Shown here: one piece after another, positions 1 to 9,215 of the stretch
Layout of the letters: every line of letters begins with the position of its first letter
Numbering within the stretch: position 1 is the first letter of the stretch
Assembly: GCA_030446745.1 (NCBI GenBank)
Contig: JAUJMS010000017.1
Coordinates: forward strand, 1 to 61,554
DNA: 61,554 nucleotides
Reading direction: 5' to 3'
DNA from: Egibacteraceae bacterium
GTDB taxonomy: Bacteria; Actinomycetota; Nitriliruptoria; Euzebyales; Egibacteraceae
Notes under the pieces: generated by a model
Seen by the model: the letters and a program-made list of their open reading frames with translations, nothing else
Told to the model about the DNA's origin: nothing
Databases searched by the model: none
Made by a program: the position numbers and the translations under genes

Positions 1-407
1 CGGGTGCCGAAGGCGTCGACCTGCACGGAGTGGTCGATGACCAGCTCGGCCGGGACGAGCGGGTTGATCTTCGACGGGTCGCCGCCCATGTCGGCCATGG
101 CGTCGCGCATCGCGGCGAGGTCGACGACCGCCGGGACGCCGGTGAAGTCCTGCAGCAGCACCCGGGCCGGGGTGAACAGGATCTCGCGGCTCGGCTGGGC
201 GCCCGCGTCCCACCCGGCGAGCGCCTCGACGTCCTGCGCGCGGACGGTCACGCCGTCCTCGCTGCGCAGGAGGTTCTCCAGCAGGATGCGCAGCGCGTAC
301 GGCAGGCGCTGCACGTCGTAGGAGTCGGCGAGCGCGTCGAGCCGGTGGATCTCATAGGAGCGGTCATCCACCCGAAGAGTCGACCGGGCACCGAAGCTGT
401 CTGCCAT
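1..407 (-). CDS. acnA: Aconitate hydratase, N-terminal part (cut by window edge)
   Basis: The first 135 residues of an AcnA-type aconitase, which interconverts citrate and isocitrate in the cytoplasmic TCA cycle. The start ([20 protein letters not shown]) and segments such as [34 protein letters not shown] and the DHSVQVD region are typical of the IRP1/AcnA N-terminus. The ATG at 407 is preceded by an AGGAG ribosome site 6-7 bases upstream. The 4Fe-4S cysteines lie beyond the left edge. It is divergent from the GGDEF/EAL gene across a 223-base gap in which I see no convincing promoter. Confidence 0.93.
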   Translation of the reverse strand, partial: MADSFGARSTLRVDDRSYEIHRLDALADSYDVQRLPYALRILLENLLRSEDGVTVRAQDVEALAGWDAGAQPSREILFTPARVLLQDFTGVPAVVDLAAMRDAMADMGGDPSKINPLVPAELVIDHSVQVDAFGT

Positions 408-630
408 CACTGCTCCTGTCTGGCGGCGCGTTGGCTGACCCGTTACCCCGTTCGAGCCCGAATGTAGGCCCGCTGCTGGCACGTGTGCCCATTCCGGGCG
501 GACCTTCGACACCGGCGGTCGCCGGCTTGCTCCCGGCCGCATGCTCAAGTTCCGGCCCCGCCGGCCGATGTAACTCGATGCTCGCTCCTCAGCAACCGGC
601 TGGGCGGCTCTGCAAGCGCGGGAGGGCGCA

Positions 631-2814
631 TTGACTGGCTGGGACCCCGGCGGATGGGTCGCCCGAACACGGTCGACGACCTTGATGTTCGGGACCGGGA
701 CGGTCCTCGCCGCGTTGTCGATGCTGCCGCCGCAGCCAGCGACCGTCAACCGGCTCGGCATCCTCGCCGTGGCGTTCTCCGCCGGCGTCGCGGCGCTGTT
801 GGTGCCCCTGGCGGGACCGCGCTACTCGGTGCGCATGTCGCATGCGTTCTCGGCTGCCGGGTCGGTCATGATCGCGCTCATCGTGGCGATGGGCGGCGGC
901 ACCTTCCTGTCGGTCGTGTACGCCGCGATGTTCGTGTGGGTGGCCCAGTTCGCCGCGGTGTTCTACGGCTGGCGGGCCGCCTTGGCCCACGTCACGCTCG
1001 GGGCGCTGGCCCACGCGGTGGCGCTGTCCTTCCTTCCGGCGGGGCCTCGCCTCGTGACGTGGGGGATGACCCTGGCGACCGCGCTGGTGGTGATCTTCTG
1101 CTACCGGCTGTTCGACCGGATGTCGGCTCGCCTCCGGGCTCTCGTCGAGTACTCCGGAGGAGTCATCGTCATCGTCGACCGGGGGCTGGCCGTGACCTGC
1201 CAGCGTGGGCCGGTGCAGCGTCTGCTGGGCTACGACGACGATCTCGTCGGCACCCAGCTGCTGTCGCTGGTGCACCCCGACGACCGCCAGGCAGTGGCCG
1301 GCCTGCTCCCGCGGACCGCAGACGACCGCGCGGCCGCAACCGTGTTCGAGGCTCGGCTGACGCGCAGCGACGGCTCGTGGCTCCACGCGGAGCTGACGGT
1401 TGAGACCGCCTTCGACGACCCTGCGGTCGGTGGTCTCGTGCTGACGATGCGGGACGTCACCGAACGCAAGCAGCTCGAGGAGCAGCTCGTCCACCAGGCG
1501 TTCCACGACCCCCTGACGGGGCTCGCCAACCGGGCACTGTTCAGCGACCGGGTGGAGCACGCCCTGTCCCGGCGGCGGCACGCGGATCACACGCTCGCCG
1601 TCGTGTTCATCGACCTGGACGACTTCAAGACCGTCAACGACAGCCTCGGTCACGCCGCCGGCGACGACCTGCTGAGCATCCTGGCCGGCCGGCTGACCGC
1701 AACGGTGCGCGGTGGTGACACCGTCGCCCGGCTCGGCGGCGACGAGTTCGCGATCCTGCTGGAAGACGTGTCCGACCCGGAGATGATCCGCGAGCTGGCC
1801 ACGCGGCTGCACGACGCGCTCGCCCTCCCCGTGCAGCTCGGCTCGGTCGAGGTCGTGGCCGGAGCTTCGATCGGCGCCGCCTCGAGCGGACCCGGCACCC
1901 AGCGGGCCGCGGATCTCCTGCGCAACGCCGACGGCGCGATGTACCAGGCCAAGCAGGAGGGCAAGGGTCGCTTCCGGCAGTTCGACCCGACCATGCACGG
2001 GCGGATGCTGCACCGCCTGCAGCTCAAGGCCGACCTGCGCCACGCCGTCGAACGCGGGCAGCTGCGCATCCAGTACCAGCCGACCGTCGCCCTTCGGACC
2101 GGTCAGGTGCAGGGGGTCGAGGCGCTGCTGCGCTGGGACCACCCCGCGCTGGGCACCGTGCCCCCGAACGAGTTCATCCCCCTGGCCGAGGAGACCGGGA
2201 CCATCACCGACATCGGCAGGTGGGTGCTGCGCACGTCGTGCGCCCAGGCCCGCCGGTGGCAGGATCTGCAGCCCGACAGCCGGCCGATCTCGGTCCACGT
2301 CAACGTCTCCGGCCACCAGCTGCAGCGCGACGACTTCGTCGGCCACGTCGAAGACGCCCTGGCCGACAGCGGGCTCGCGCCGAGCGATCTGATCCTGGAG
2401 ATCACCGAGACCGTCCTGCTGGAGGACCTGGACACCGTCATCGGCAGGCTTCAGCGGCTGCGGCGCCTCGGCGTGCGGGTCGCCATCGACGACTTCGGCG
2501 CGGGCTACTCGTCCCTGGGGTACCTGCACAAGCTCCCGGTCGACCTCATCAAGGTCGACAAGTCCTTCGTCGACGCCATCGCCGACGACGAGGTGCGCAC
2601 CCGCGGCCTCGTCGAGACGATCGTACGGATGGGCCGCGTGCTCGGCATCCCCGCCGTGGCGGAGGGGATCGAGCTGGAACGTCAAGCCCAGGCCCTCCAG
2701 GAGATGGGGTGCGACTACGGGCAGGGGTATCTCCTCGCGCGGCCCATGGACACCGCTGCCACCACGGACTTCCTCGCCGACCGGCGCCGCGTCGGCCTCC
2801 GAGCGGTTGTCTGA
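631..2814 (+). CDS. Membrane PAS-GGDEF-EAL cyclic-di-GMP protein
   Basis: A 727-residue c-di-GMP turnover protein. Hydrophobic helices fill about residues 20-165, a PAS-like sensor lies at about 175-285, a GGDEF domain has the intact GGDEF motif near residue 369, and an EAL domain starts near 497. The RGGD inhibitory site sits five residues before GGDEF, so product feedback is plausible. In the EAL part [24 protein letters not shown] in IKVDKSF and AEGIE are present, so both cyclase and phosphodiesterase activities look possible. The TTG start at 631 has GGGAGG six bases upstream; the next in-frame ATG is at 685. No partner gene is adjacent, so output is unknown. Confidence 0.92.
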   Translation: MTGWDPGGWVARTRSTTLMFGTGTVLAALSMLPPQPATVNRLGILAVAFSAGVAALLVPLAGPRYSVRMSHAFSAAGSVMIALIVAMGGGTFLSVVYAAMFVWVAQFAAVFYGWRAALAHVTLGALAHAVALSFLPAGPRLVTWGMTLATALVVIFCYRLFDRMSARLRALVEYSGGVIVIVDRGLAVTCQRGPVQRLLGYDDDLVGTQLLSLVHPDDRQAVAGLLPRTADDRAAATVFEARLTRSDGSWLHAELTVETAFDDPAVGGLVLTMRDVTERKQLEEQLVHQAFHDPLTGLANRALFSDRVEHALSRRRHADHTLAVVFIDLDDFKTVNDSLGHAAGDDLLSILAGRLTATVRGGDTVARLGGDEFAILLEDVSDPEMIRELATRLHDALALPVQLGSVEVVAGASIGAASSGPGTQRAADLLRNADGAMYQAKQEGKGRFRQFDPTMHGRMLHRLQLKADLRHAVERGQLRIQYQPTVALRTGQVQGVEALLRWDHPALGTVPPNEFIPLAEETGTITDIGRWVLRTSCAQARRWQDLQPDSRPISVHVNVSGHQLQRDDFVGHVEDALADSGLAPSDLILEITETVLLEDLDTVIGRLQRLRRLGVRVAIDDFGAGYSSLGYLHKLPVDLIKVDKSFVDAIADDEVRTRGLVETIVRMGRVLGIPAVAEGIELERQAQALQEMGCDYGQGYLLARPMDTAATTDFLADRRRVGLRAVV

Positions 2815-2938
2815 CAGCGGCGACGAACCCGCGCCGCGAGAACCCCACACCGGCTCGATCGAGCCCGCCACAGGCGGCGTCATAGCATGCGACGCCTGAA
2901 AGGCCTGCGACGGCCTGCCCGGACGACACGAAGGCACG

Positions 2939-4111
2939 ATGAGCAAGCCCCGGCTCGGGATCGGCATGGTGGGCTACGCCTTCATGGGAGCGGCCCACTC
3001 CCATGCATGGCGCTCGGCGCCGCGGTTCTTCGACCTGCCCTGGGACCCGGAGCTGACCGTGCTGTGTGGCCGCGACCGCGACGCCGTCGCCGCGGCCGGA
3101 CGGCGGATGGGGTGGTCGAGCGTCGAGACGGACTGGCGCGCCGTCGTCGGCCGTGACGACGTCGACGTCGTCGACGTCTGCACCCCGGGCTCGAGCCACG
3201 CCGAGATCGCGGTCGCCGCACTCGAGGCCGGCAAGCACGTGCTGTGCGAGAAGCCGCTGGCCAACAGCGTCGGTCAGGCGCGGGCCATGGTCGCCGCCGC
3301 CGAGCGCGCCGCCGCTGCCGGGACGAGGTCGATGGTCGCGTTCAACTACCGGCGGGTCCCCGCCCTCGCCCTCGCCCGGCGACTCATCGGTGACGGGAGG
3401 CTGGGGCAGATCCGCCACGTCAGGGCCGTGTACCTGCAGGACTGGATCGTCGACCCGGACTTCCCGCTGGTGTGGCGGCTCGTCGCCGAACAGGCGGGGT
3501 CCGGCGCGCTCGGCGACATCGGCAGCCACATCGTCGACCTCGCCCAGCACCTGCTGTCGGACCGGATCGCCTCGGTGTGCGCGCTGACGGAGACCTTCGT
3601 GAAGGAACGCCCGCTGCCCCGGACCGCGTCGGGACTCGCCGGTGTGGGGGGCGGCGAGCAGCGAGGCCGGGTCACGGTCGACGACGCGGCTCTGTTCCTC
3701 GCCCGCTTCGCCGGCGGCGCGATCGCGACGTTCGAGGCCTCACGGTTCGCCACAGGGCGCCGTAACGGTATGCGCATCGAGATCAACGGCTCGGCCGGCA
3801 GCCTCGCGTTCGACCTCGAACGGCTCAACGAGCTGCAGCTGTACGAGGCCGCCGCCGACACCACGGGCGGCTTTCGCAGGATCCTCGTCACCGAGGCCGA
3901 CCATCCGTGGATGTCGGCGTGGTGGCCGCCCGGCCACATCATCGGCTGGGAGCACACCTTCATCCACGAGATCCGCGACTTCGTCGTGGCTGTCGGGGCC
4001 GCCGACGACCCGCAGCCCAGCTTCGCCGAGGGCCTGGGAGTCCAGCAGGTGCTCGAAGCGGTCGGCGCTTCGGCGGCGCAGGGCGTGTGGACATCGGTCG
4101 GTGAACAGTGA
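2939..4111 (+). CDS. Gfo/Idh/MocA-family NAD(P)-dependent oxidoreductase
   Basis: A 390-residue sugar or cyclitol dehydrogenase-type protein. The N-terminal Rossmann fold begins GIGMVGYAFMG, followed by the family EKPLAN motif near residue 104 and GDIGSHIVDL near residue 193 in the C-terminal substrate domain. The ATG follows GAAGG. The ThuA gene starts 31 bases downstream on the same strand, and a carbohydrate ABC importer converges from the other side. The trio looks like a sugar-derivative uptake and oxidation module; the substrate cannot be read from sequence. Confidence 0.93.
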   Translation: MSKPRLGIGMVGYAFMGAAHSHAWRSAPRFFDLPWDPELTVLCGRDRDAVAAAGRRMGWSSVETDWRAVVGRDDVDVVDVCTPGSSHAEIAVAALEAGKHVLCEKPLANSVGQARAMVAAAERAAAAGTRSMVAFNYRRVPALALARRLIGDGRLGQIRHVRAVYLQDWIVDPDFPLVWRLVAEQAGSGALGDIGSHIVDLAQHLLSDRIASVCALTETFVKERPLPRTASGLAGVGGGEQRGRVTVDDAALFLARFAGGAIATFEASRFATGRRNGMRIEINGSAGSLAFDLERLNELQLYEAAADTTGGFRRILVTEADHPWMSAWWPPGHIIGWEHTFIHEIRDFVVAVGAADDPQPSFAEGLGVQQVLEAVGASAAQGVWTSVGEQ

Positions 4112-4142
4112 CGCACCGCCGCCGCGAGGAACAGGACCCAAC

Positions 4143-4862
4143 GTGAGACGAGCACTGTTCGTGTGGGGTGGGTGGCCCGGTCACGAGCCCCGACGCTGCG
4201 TCGCACGGGTGGCGGCGGCGCTGGAGCCCCACGCCTTCGACAGCGAGGTGGTGGACTCCCTGGAGGCGCTCGCCGACACCGAACGGCTCGCGGCTTTCGA
4301 CGTCGTCGTGCCGTGCTGGACCCAGGGGACCATCACCCCCGAGCAGGTCGAGGGGCTGACGGAAGCCGTCGCGGGGGGCGTCGGCCTGGCCGGCTGGCAC
4401 GGCGGGATGGGTGACGCCTTCCGGGACAGCCCTCGCTTCCAGTTCATGGTCGGTGGGCAGTGGGTCGCCCACCCGGGCGGCAAGGTCGACTACGAGGTCG
4501 CCGTCCGCGACCACGGCCACGCGATCACCGACGGTCTGGATGGGTTCCGCCTCCGCTCCGAGCAGTACTTCCTCCACGTCGACCCGACCAGCCACGTGCT
4601 CGCCACGACGACCGTGGACGGGCGGCACTTCCCGTGGCTGGAAGGCACCGAGATGCCGGTGGCCTGGACGAGGCCGTGGTGGGCGGGGCGCGTCTTCTAC
4701 TGCTCGGTCGGCCACGTCGAGGCCGACTTCGACGTGCCGCAGGTCACCCAGCTGGTCGTGCGCGGTGTGCGCTGGGCTGCTCGCGACCTCGACCCGGCAG
4801 GCGCCGACCGCACGGTCGCCCGCGACGCCGCCGCCGAGGCGAAGGCCGATGCCCACTGGTAG
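4143..4862 (+). CDS. ThuA-domain protein (trehalose-utilisation-like)
   Basis: A 239-residue ThuA-like protein with the class I glutamine amidotransferase-like fold. It starts at GTG 4143 with ALFVWGGWPGHEP, has GWHGGMGDAF in the middle, and ends with RVFYCSVGHVEADFD and a helical C-terminus. ThuA-like proteins often sit beside Gfo/Idh/MocA dehydrogenases and sugar ABC transporters, as here, and may act on keto-sugars; the reaction is not settled. The last 132 coding bases are duplicated at 8606-8737, beyond the transporter. The reading frame is open further upstream, but it overlaps the preceding gene and looks non-coding there. Confidence 0.85.
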   Translation: MRRALFVWGGWPGHEPRRCVARVAAALEPHAFDSEVVDSLEALADTERLAAFDVVVPCWTQGTITPEQVEGLTEAVAGGVGLAGWHGGMGDAFRDSPRFQFMVGGQWVAHPGGKVDYEVAVRDHGHAITDGLDGFRLRSEQYFLHVDPTSHVLATTTVDGRHFPWLEGTEMPVAWTRPWWAGRVFYCSVGHVEADFDVPQVTQLVVRGVRWAARDLDPAGADRTVARDAAAEAKADAHW

Positions 4863-4869
4863 CCGGGAC
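4731..4869 (+). repeat. Left copy of thuA-3' direct repeat
   Basis: These 139 bases cover the last 132 bases of the ThuA gene and a few bases past its stop. They match 8606-8744 in the same orientation with 4 mismatches, 3 of them in the coding part. The two copies bracket the whole ABC importer (4925-8209), so recombination between them could delete or amplify the transporter. Confidence 0.9.
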
Positions 4870-4924
4870 GATCCCGCTCGGTGCGCGGCCGCTCGCTGCG
4901 CGTTGGACGACCCGTGTCGTCAGC

Positions 4925-5842
4925 TCAGGTTCCTGCCAGCCCCCCCGCCAAGGACTGCTGCAGCACGCGCCTGGCGACGATGTAGAACACCAGTGCGGGG
5001 ATGATGTAGACGACCGACAGTGCGGCGAGCAGGCCCCAGTCCACGTTCGTGTAGGCCACCCAGGCGCGGAACAGGCCGATCGAGATGGGGATCCTGCTCT
5101 GGTCGGAGATGAGGACGAGAGGAACCAGGAACTGGTTCCACGCTCCCATGAAACCGATGAGCGCCGCCGCGCCGACCCCCGGCCCCGCGAGGGGGAGCAC
5201 GATCCGGAACGCCGCCTGCAGTCTGGTGGCCCCGTCCATCCAGGCCGCCTCTTCGATCTCGATCGGGACGGTGTCGAAGAATCCCTTCATGATCCACACG
5301 CCGAGCGGGACCTCCAAGGACGCGAGGATGAGGATGAGCCCATGGTAGGTGTTGAGCAACCCGAGATCGGTAGCGATCACGTACAGCGGTACGATTGTGG
5401 CGGTCGGCGGGACGACACGGACCATCAACAGGCCGAGCATGAACCCCCGCCGTCCAGGAAACTCGTACCTTGACAGCGCGTACCCCGCGAGGGTCGTGGC
5501 GATGACGAGCACGACTGTCGCGCCGCCCGCGTAAATGAGGCTGTTGGTGATCAGCTGCACTCCCCCGGCACTGCGGAACACCGTGACGAAGTTCTGCACA
5601 GTCCATTCTTCGGGGAGCCTCACGAATATGGTGGCGTCGCTGTCGAGTGACGCCAGGATGACCCAGCTGAACGGCATGATGCTGAATGCCGCGATGGCGA
5701 ACAGGATGGCGTACGCGCCCCAGCGCGCCGCGCCGGCACGCCGGCGAGGGGGGCCCTGCGTGCCGTCGGTCGAGGTCCCAGCAGTGGCGGGACTGGGACT
5801 CGCCTGCGTGACCGCCGGGTGGCGGCCCTCGGTGGACTTCAT
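4925..5842 (-). CDS. Carbohydrate ABC transporter permease (MalG type)
   Basis: An inner-membrane permease of 305 residues in the CUT1 sugar importer family. A Pro/Arg-rich cytoplasmic N-terminus of about 45 residues precedes six predicted membrane helices. The EAA loop that contacts the ATPase reads EEAAWMDGATRLQAAFRIVLP. The ATG at 5842 overlaps the stop of the upstream permease (ATGA), so the two are translationally coupled. No ATP-binding gene is in the operon, which is common in actinobacteria, where a shared MsiK/UgpC-type ATPase serves several importers. Confidence 0.92.
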   Translation of the reverse strand: MKSTEGRHPAVTQASPSPATAGTSTDGTQGPPRRRAGAARWGAYAILFAIAAFSIMPFSWVILASLDSDATIFVRLPEEWTVQNFVTVFRSAGGVQLITNSLIYAGGATVVLVIATTLAGYALSRYEFPGRRGFMLGLLMVRVVPPTATIVPLYVIATDLGLLNTYHGLILILASLEVPLGVWIMKGFFDTVPIEIEEAAWMDGATRLQAAFRIVLPLAGPGVGAAALIGFMGAWNQFLVPLVLISDQSRIPISIGLFRAWVAYTNVDWGLLAALSVVYIIPALVFYIVARRVLQQSLAGGLAGT

Positions 5843-6735
5843 GTTTCCTCGCGCATGAGCCGGACGTAGTAGAGGCCGAAGGCCGTGAGGATGATGAGCA
5901 GGATGACGGCTACAGCGCTGCCGTAGCCGATCTCGAAGAACCGGAACGCCACCTCGTAGATGTAGATCCCTATGAGCTGAGTCGCGCTGCCCGGGCCGCC
6001 GCGTGTGAGGAAGTAGACGAGCCCGAAGATGCCCACCGTGGTGATGACTGTGAGCAGCAGGAAGATGAGGATCTGCCTCCGTAGCATGGGAAGCGTCACC
6101 CGACGGACCTGCTGCCAGGGTGTGGCGCCGTCCACCATCGAAGCCTCCAACACGCTGGTGGGCACGCTCTCGAAGGCGGCCGCGAACAGCACCATCGCGA
6201 AGGACAGGCCCCGCCAGGTGTTCACGACGATCACGGTCGCCATGGCGTGGTCCTGCAACCAGTTGACCGGGCCCAGGCCCGCCAGGTCCAGCGCTCGGTT
6301 GAGCAGACCCGCTTCGGTCCCGTTCGCCATGCTCGCCCACGCGAGGGCGGCAACAGTCTCGGGTACCGCCAGCGGGAGAAGGAACACCGCCGCGAACAGC
6401 GGCGTCATGCGGAGCTTCCATCCCGGCCGTTCCGCCATGAGGTAGGCGACGGCCAGGCCCAGCAGGGTCTGCCCGATCACCGCGGACGCGATCGTGAACA
6501 GCGCGGTGCGGCCGATCGAGCCGAAGAAGTCGCCGTCGGAGAGGAGTCGCTGGTAGTTGGCGAGGCCGACGAAGGACGGATCCTGGGCGCCGATGCCCGT
6601 CAGCGCCCGGTTCGTGAAGCTCTGCACGACCGCCCACACCGCAGGCCAGAGGGTGAACGCGCCGACGAGAAGGAGAGCGGGTGACAGGAAACCGAGCACG
6701 GCGAGTGCGTCCCGCCATCCCCGGACGTGTTTCAC
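5839..6735 (-). CDS. Carbohydrate ABC transporter permease (MalF type)
   Basis: A 298-residue membrane permease that pairs with the MalG-type protein. Six hydrophobic helices are visible, and the EAA motif reads EASMVDGATPWQQVRRVTLP near residues 193-212. It lies 55 bases downstream of the binding-protein gene, and its stop overlaps the next start, giving the usual order binding protein, permease, permease. The sugar is unknown; linkage to Gfo/Idh and ThuA genes suggests an oxidisable sugar or disaccharide. Confidence 0.92.
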   Translation of the reverse strand: MKHVRGWRDALAVLGFLSPALLLVGAFTLWPAVWAVVQSFTNRALTGIGAQDPSFVGLANYQRLLSDGDFFGSIGRTALFTIASAVIGQTLLGLAVAYLMAERPGWKLRMTPLFAAVFLLPLAVPETVAALAWASMANGTEAGLLNRALDLAGLGPVNWLQDHAMATVIVVNTWRGLSFAMVLFAAAFESVPTSVLEASMVDGATPWQQVRRVTLPMLRRQILIFLLLTVITTVGIFGLVYFLTRGGPGSATQLIGIYIYEVAFRFFEIGYGSAVAVILLIILTAFGLYYVRLMREET

Positions 6736-6790
6736 GGACTCCTCCGATCAGTGGCGGGACCTCTGTCGCCGGAAAGCGCCGGAGCCGGCG

Positions 6791-8209
6791 TCAGGTTTCA
6801 ATGACCTGGTCCGGTCCCAGGAGCTCCTTCGCCCGGCGCGCCAGGTGGTCGGCCGCCTCCTCGCCGGTCATGTCGCCGGTGATGACCCGCTCGGTCGCCT
6901 CGGCGACCGCCTGGACCATCTCGGCGGTCCCTGGAGGAGGAGTGAACGACTCGGCCCGCAGCAGGCGCTCCTCAGCTTCGATGAGGAACTCCAGGCTGGC
7001 GTACGGCTCGACGTCCTGGATGCCCTTCCGCGGAGCGGCCGCGCCGATGGTCGCCAGGTTCCGGGCCATGGGCTCGCCCTGGTTCAGCCACTTGATGAGC
7101 TCCCACGCCTCCTCCGGGTGCTCGGTGTCCGCGGAGGCCATCCACACCCAGCCGGTGCTGCCGGTCACGAAGGTCTCGTCGCCGCCGAAGGTGGGGAACT
7201 CCCAGGTGTCGACCTTGTCGAACAGGTCCTCGATGGGCGCGGCTCCCTCCGGACCCCAGTCGAAGATCCAGCACCAGGTCCCGCACGTCGTCGCAACCAG
7301 GTCCCCTTTGGGGAACGCCGCGTACTTCGTGGGCGCCCACGGCTCGGGGTTGAGCAACGGCTCGACCGGCAGAACCCCGGCCTGGGTCATCGCTTCGTAG
7401 TAGTCGAAGACCTGGCGCAGACCCGGGCTGCGGACGATCCACTTCTGCTCCTCCTCATCGTAGAAGGAGCTGTCGGTGGAGAGCAGGAGATGGATGAAGC
7501 CTTCGAAGAAGGTTCCGCCCCCCCAGGCCTCGCCGGCGGGGATCAGGAACGCGGGGCCGCCGATAGCCTGGGTGGCCTGCTCCATGCGGTCGAGCAGCTC
7601 ATACCAGTCGCGCGGCTGCTCTGTCGCGATGTCGTGCTGCTCGAGCACGTCGGCACGGTAGAACAGCTGCATCACGGAGGCCTCGCGCGGAACGGTGAAC
7701 ACCTTGCCCTGGGAGGTCACGACATCGCTGCGCATCCGCTCATAGAACTGCTCCCAGTCGGGCCACTGCTCCAACCGGTCGGTCAGGTCGAGCAGGAAGC
7801 CGCTCTCGGCCCACTCAAGAGCCGTCGGGAAGGGTGAGGAGATGACGTCTGCGGCGTTGCCGGAGTTGAGGTCGAGCGTCACCTTGGTTTGGAACTGATC
7901 GTCGGGCGCCGGACCTTCCAGCAGCTCAACGCTGATGTCTTTGCCCTGTGCCTTCATCTCCTCCTCGAAGGAGGGCAACAGCTCACGCATCAGGGCGACC
8001 CTCGGAGGCTGATGGTCGATCAGCGTCAGCCGCACAGCGGCGTCGTCGCCACCCCCGCCGTCCCCGCCTCCGCCACCTTCCTGGCCGAACGAGCCCGCAG
8101 CGTCGCCCCCGCCACCGCCGCCGCCGCACGCCGCCGCGACCATGCAGACAATGGTGAAGACGACGAGCAAGGCTCTGTCTGGTTGCCGGCTGTTACGACG
8201 CGGACCCAT
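6791..8209 (-). CDS. Extracellular sugar-binding lipoprotein of ABC importer
   Basis: A family 1 solute-binding protein of 472 residues that delivers substrate to the two permeases downstream. The ATG at 8209 gives a short basic n-region, a hydrophobic core (LLVVFTIVCMV) and a lipobox ending VAAAC, then a Gly-rich linker, so it should be a membrane-anchored lipoprotein. AGGAG stands seven bases before this ATG, favouring it over the in-frame start 36 bases upstream. FPTALEWAESGFLLDLTDRL and GSTGWVWMA segments are typical of the family. First gene of the operon; a palindrome about 140 bases upstream may be its operator. Confidence 0.92.
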   Translation of the reverse strand: MGPRRNSRQPDRALLVVFTIVCMVAAACGGGGGGGDAAGSFGQEGGGGGDGGGGDDAAVRLTLIDHQPPRVALMRELLPSFEEEMKAQGKDISVELLEGPAPDDQFQTKVTLDLNSGNAADVISSPFPTALEWAESGFLLDLTDRLEQWPDWEQFYERMRSDVVTSQGKVFTVPREASVMQLFYRADVLEQHDIATEQPRDWYELLDRMEQATQAIGGPAFLIPAGEAWGGGTFFEGFIHLLLSTDSSFYDEEEQKWIVRSPGLRQVFDYYEAMTQAGVLPVEPLLNPEPWAPTKYAAFPKGDLVATTCGTWCWIFDWGPEGAAPIEDLFDKVDTWEFPTFGGDETFVTGSTGWVWMASADTEHPEEAWELIKWLNQGEPMARNLATIGAAAPRKGIQDVEPYASLEFLIEAEERLLRAESFTPPPGTAEMVQAVAEATERVITGDMTGEEAADHLARRAKELLGPDQVIET

Positions 8210-8347
8210 GTCTTCTCCTGCTCGACGATGTCGCTCCCATCCCACGGAAGCTCCGTTGGAGCTGCCCGCGGACGCTATAGCGCCGTTGCGGCATGGGTCA
8301 AGAGGTCGAATCGGTCAGCGTTCGTAGAAGTATGAGTTCATATTCGG

Positions 8348-8361
8348 TGTTCATGTGAACA
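8348..8361. promoter_or_regulatory. Palindrome TGTTCATGTGAACA, possible operator
   Basis: A perfect 6-2-6 inverted repeat (arms TGTTCA and TGAACA). An extra GTTCAT half-site lies 15 bases away on the transporter side, in the upstream region of the sugar-binding lipoprotein gene. Its form suits a dimeric GntR- or LacI-type repressor. No such regulator is encoded in the window, so this is inference from symmetry and position only. Confidence 0.4.
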
Positions 8362-8464
8362 TCACTGCACGTGCCCATAAGACCCGGCCGTGGAGAGTGC
8401 GGGGCTGCGGTGAGTACGCGTCTCCGGCTCGGCGGCGGGCCGGCTCGGGGCCGGCGCCGCCCCT

Positions 8465-8605
8465 GAGCGCCGGCCGGTCGGTGCGGAACGGTCGATGTCG
8501 TAGTCGGTGCGGCCGTTGACGGCGAGCTGGCTGAGGATCTTGCCGATCAGGCCGGCGAACTTGAACGCATGGCCGGCGCCGACCGCGACGACAACCTGGG
8601 GCCAC
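8465..8605 (-). pseudogene. 3' fragment of sarcosine/N-methyltryptophan oxidase-like gene
   Basis: Read on the minus strand, this stretch encodes the C-terminal end of a monomeric sarcosine oxidase-like FAD enzyme: VGAGHAFKFAGLIGKILSQL followed by DYDIDR and then, one base out of frame, FRTDRPAL, the usual family ending. Everything upstream of the fragment is missing. It stops exactly where a plus-strand copy of the thuA 3' end begins (8606), so two unrelated gene ends were joined by rearrangement. A dead remnant. Confidence 0.7.
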
Positions 8606-8737
8606 GACGTGCCGCAGGTCACCGAGCTGGTCGTGCGCGGTGTGCCCTGGGCTGCTCGCGGCCTCGACCCGGCAGGCGCCGACCGCACGGTCGCCCGCGA
8701 CGCCGCCGCCGAGGCGAAGGCCGATGCCCACTGGTAG
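8606..8737 (+). pseudogene. Duplicated 3' end of the ThuA gene
   Basis: The last 43 codons and stop of the ThuA gene at 4143-4862, copied with three substitutions (Gln to Glu, Arg to Pro, Asp to Gly). There is no ThuA start or core, and the reading frame runs upstream into the antisense of the oxidase fragment. It should have no function as a protein. It marks the right boundary of a repeat-flanked transporter segment. Confidence 0.88.
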
Positions 8738-8744
8738 CCGAGAC
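8606..8744 (+). repeat. Right copy of thuA-3' direct repeat
   Basis: Partner of 4731-4869: the same orientation, offset 3875 bases, 4 mismatches over 139 bases, with similarity ending a few bases after the shared TAG stop. The short divergence implies a fairly recent duplication or gene conversion between the copies. Confidence 0.9.
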
Positions 8745-8756
8745 TCCAGACCCTGG

Positions 8757-9215
8757 CTAGCCGCCTTGCGACGCGCGGTCCGTCTCCTCACGGACGAAGG
8801 CGGCGACCGCCTCGACGTACCGCCTGTAGTACCGCAACGCCAGCGGAACGGCCTCGGCTACGCGACCCATGTCGATGCGCTGATACTCTTGGATCAACAC
8901 GTTACGCAGCCCGGCCGGTGGTGCGAGCGCGTCGGCGAGGTCGTTGACGATCAGGCCCGCCTCGGCAGCGAGCCGGAAGGTGTCACGGTAGTCACGCGCC
9001 ACGCGGCCCAGCTTGCTGGCGCTGACGTGAAGGTTGATGGCGACGGCGAGGTCGACGAGCTGCGCGAGATACCGCTCGATGGCGCCGCGGACGATCCCGT
9101 CCGTGCGCAGCCGCTCGGCATCGACGGCGCCGACTGAGGACAGGTGACGCAGCGCCTCGTCCATCAACTCCAGCTTGGCGGTGATGCTGTCGGAATCGAT
9201 CGCGCGTGGCGTCAT
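8757..9215 (-). CDS. HepT-like (DUF86) toxin component, active-site His replaced
   Basis: A 152-residue helical protein of the DUF86/HepT family, partner of MNT-type antitoxins. The family motif R-x4-H-x-Y reads RNVLIQEY here, so Gln (codon CAA) stands where the RNase His is expected; Arg and Tyr are kept. The ATG at 9215 overlaps the antitoxin stop (ATGA), so the order is antitoxin first, toxin second, coupled. Known HepT proteins are nucleases neutralised by AMPylation near the Tyr. This copy may be attenuated or inactive. It sits next to rearrangement scars, fitting an acquired module. Confidence 0.82.
   Translation of the reverse strand: MTPRAIDSDSITAKLELMDEALRHLSSVGAVDAERLRTDGIVRGAIERYLAQLVDLAVAINLHVSASKLGRVARDYRDTFRLAAEAGLIVNDLADALAPPAGLRNVLIQEYQRIDMGRVAEAVPLALRYYRRYVEAVAAFVREETDRASQGG

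Noticed and set aside
589-2967. A 792-residue open frame on the minus strand across the GGDEF/EAL gene
   Set aside because: It is antisense to a gene with complete catalytic motifs, has no family motif and its composition is the usual shadow of high-GC coding DNA.
4864-4876. CGGGA-CGA-TCCCG hairpin between the convergent thuA and permease genes as a terminator
   Set aside because: Five-base stem without T-run; too weak to call.
4925-6718. A 597-residue fused permease reading on the minus strand
   Set aside because: The first half is out of frame with the real MalF-type protein and lacks helices; the MalG start at 5842 with ATGA coupling explains the locus.
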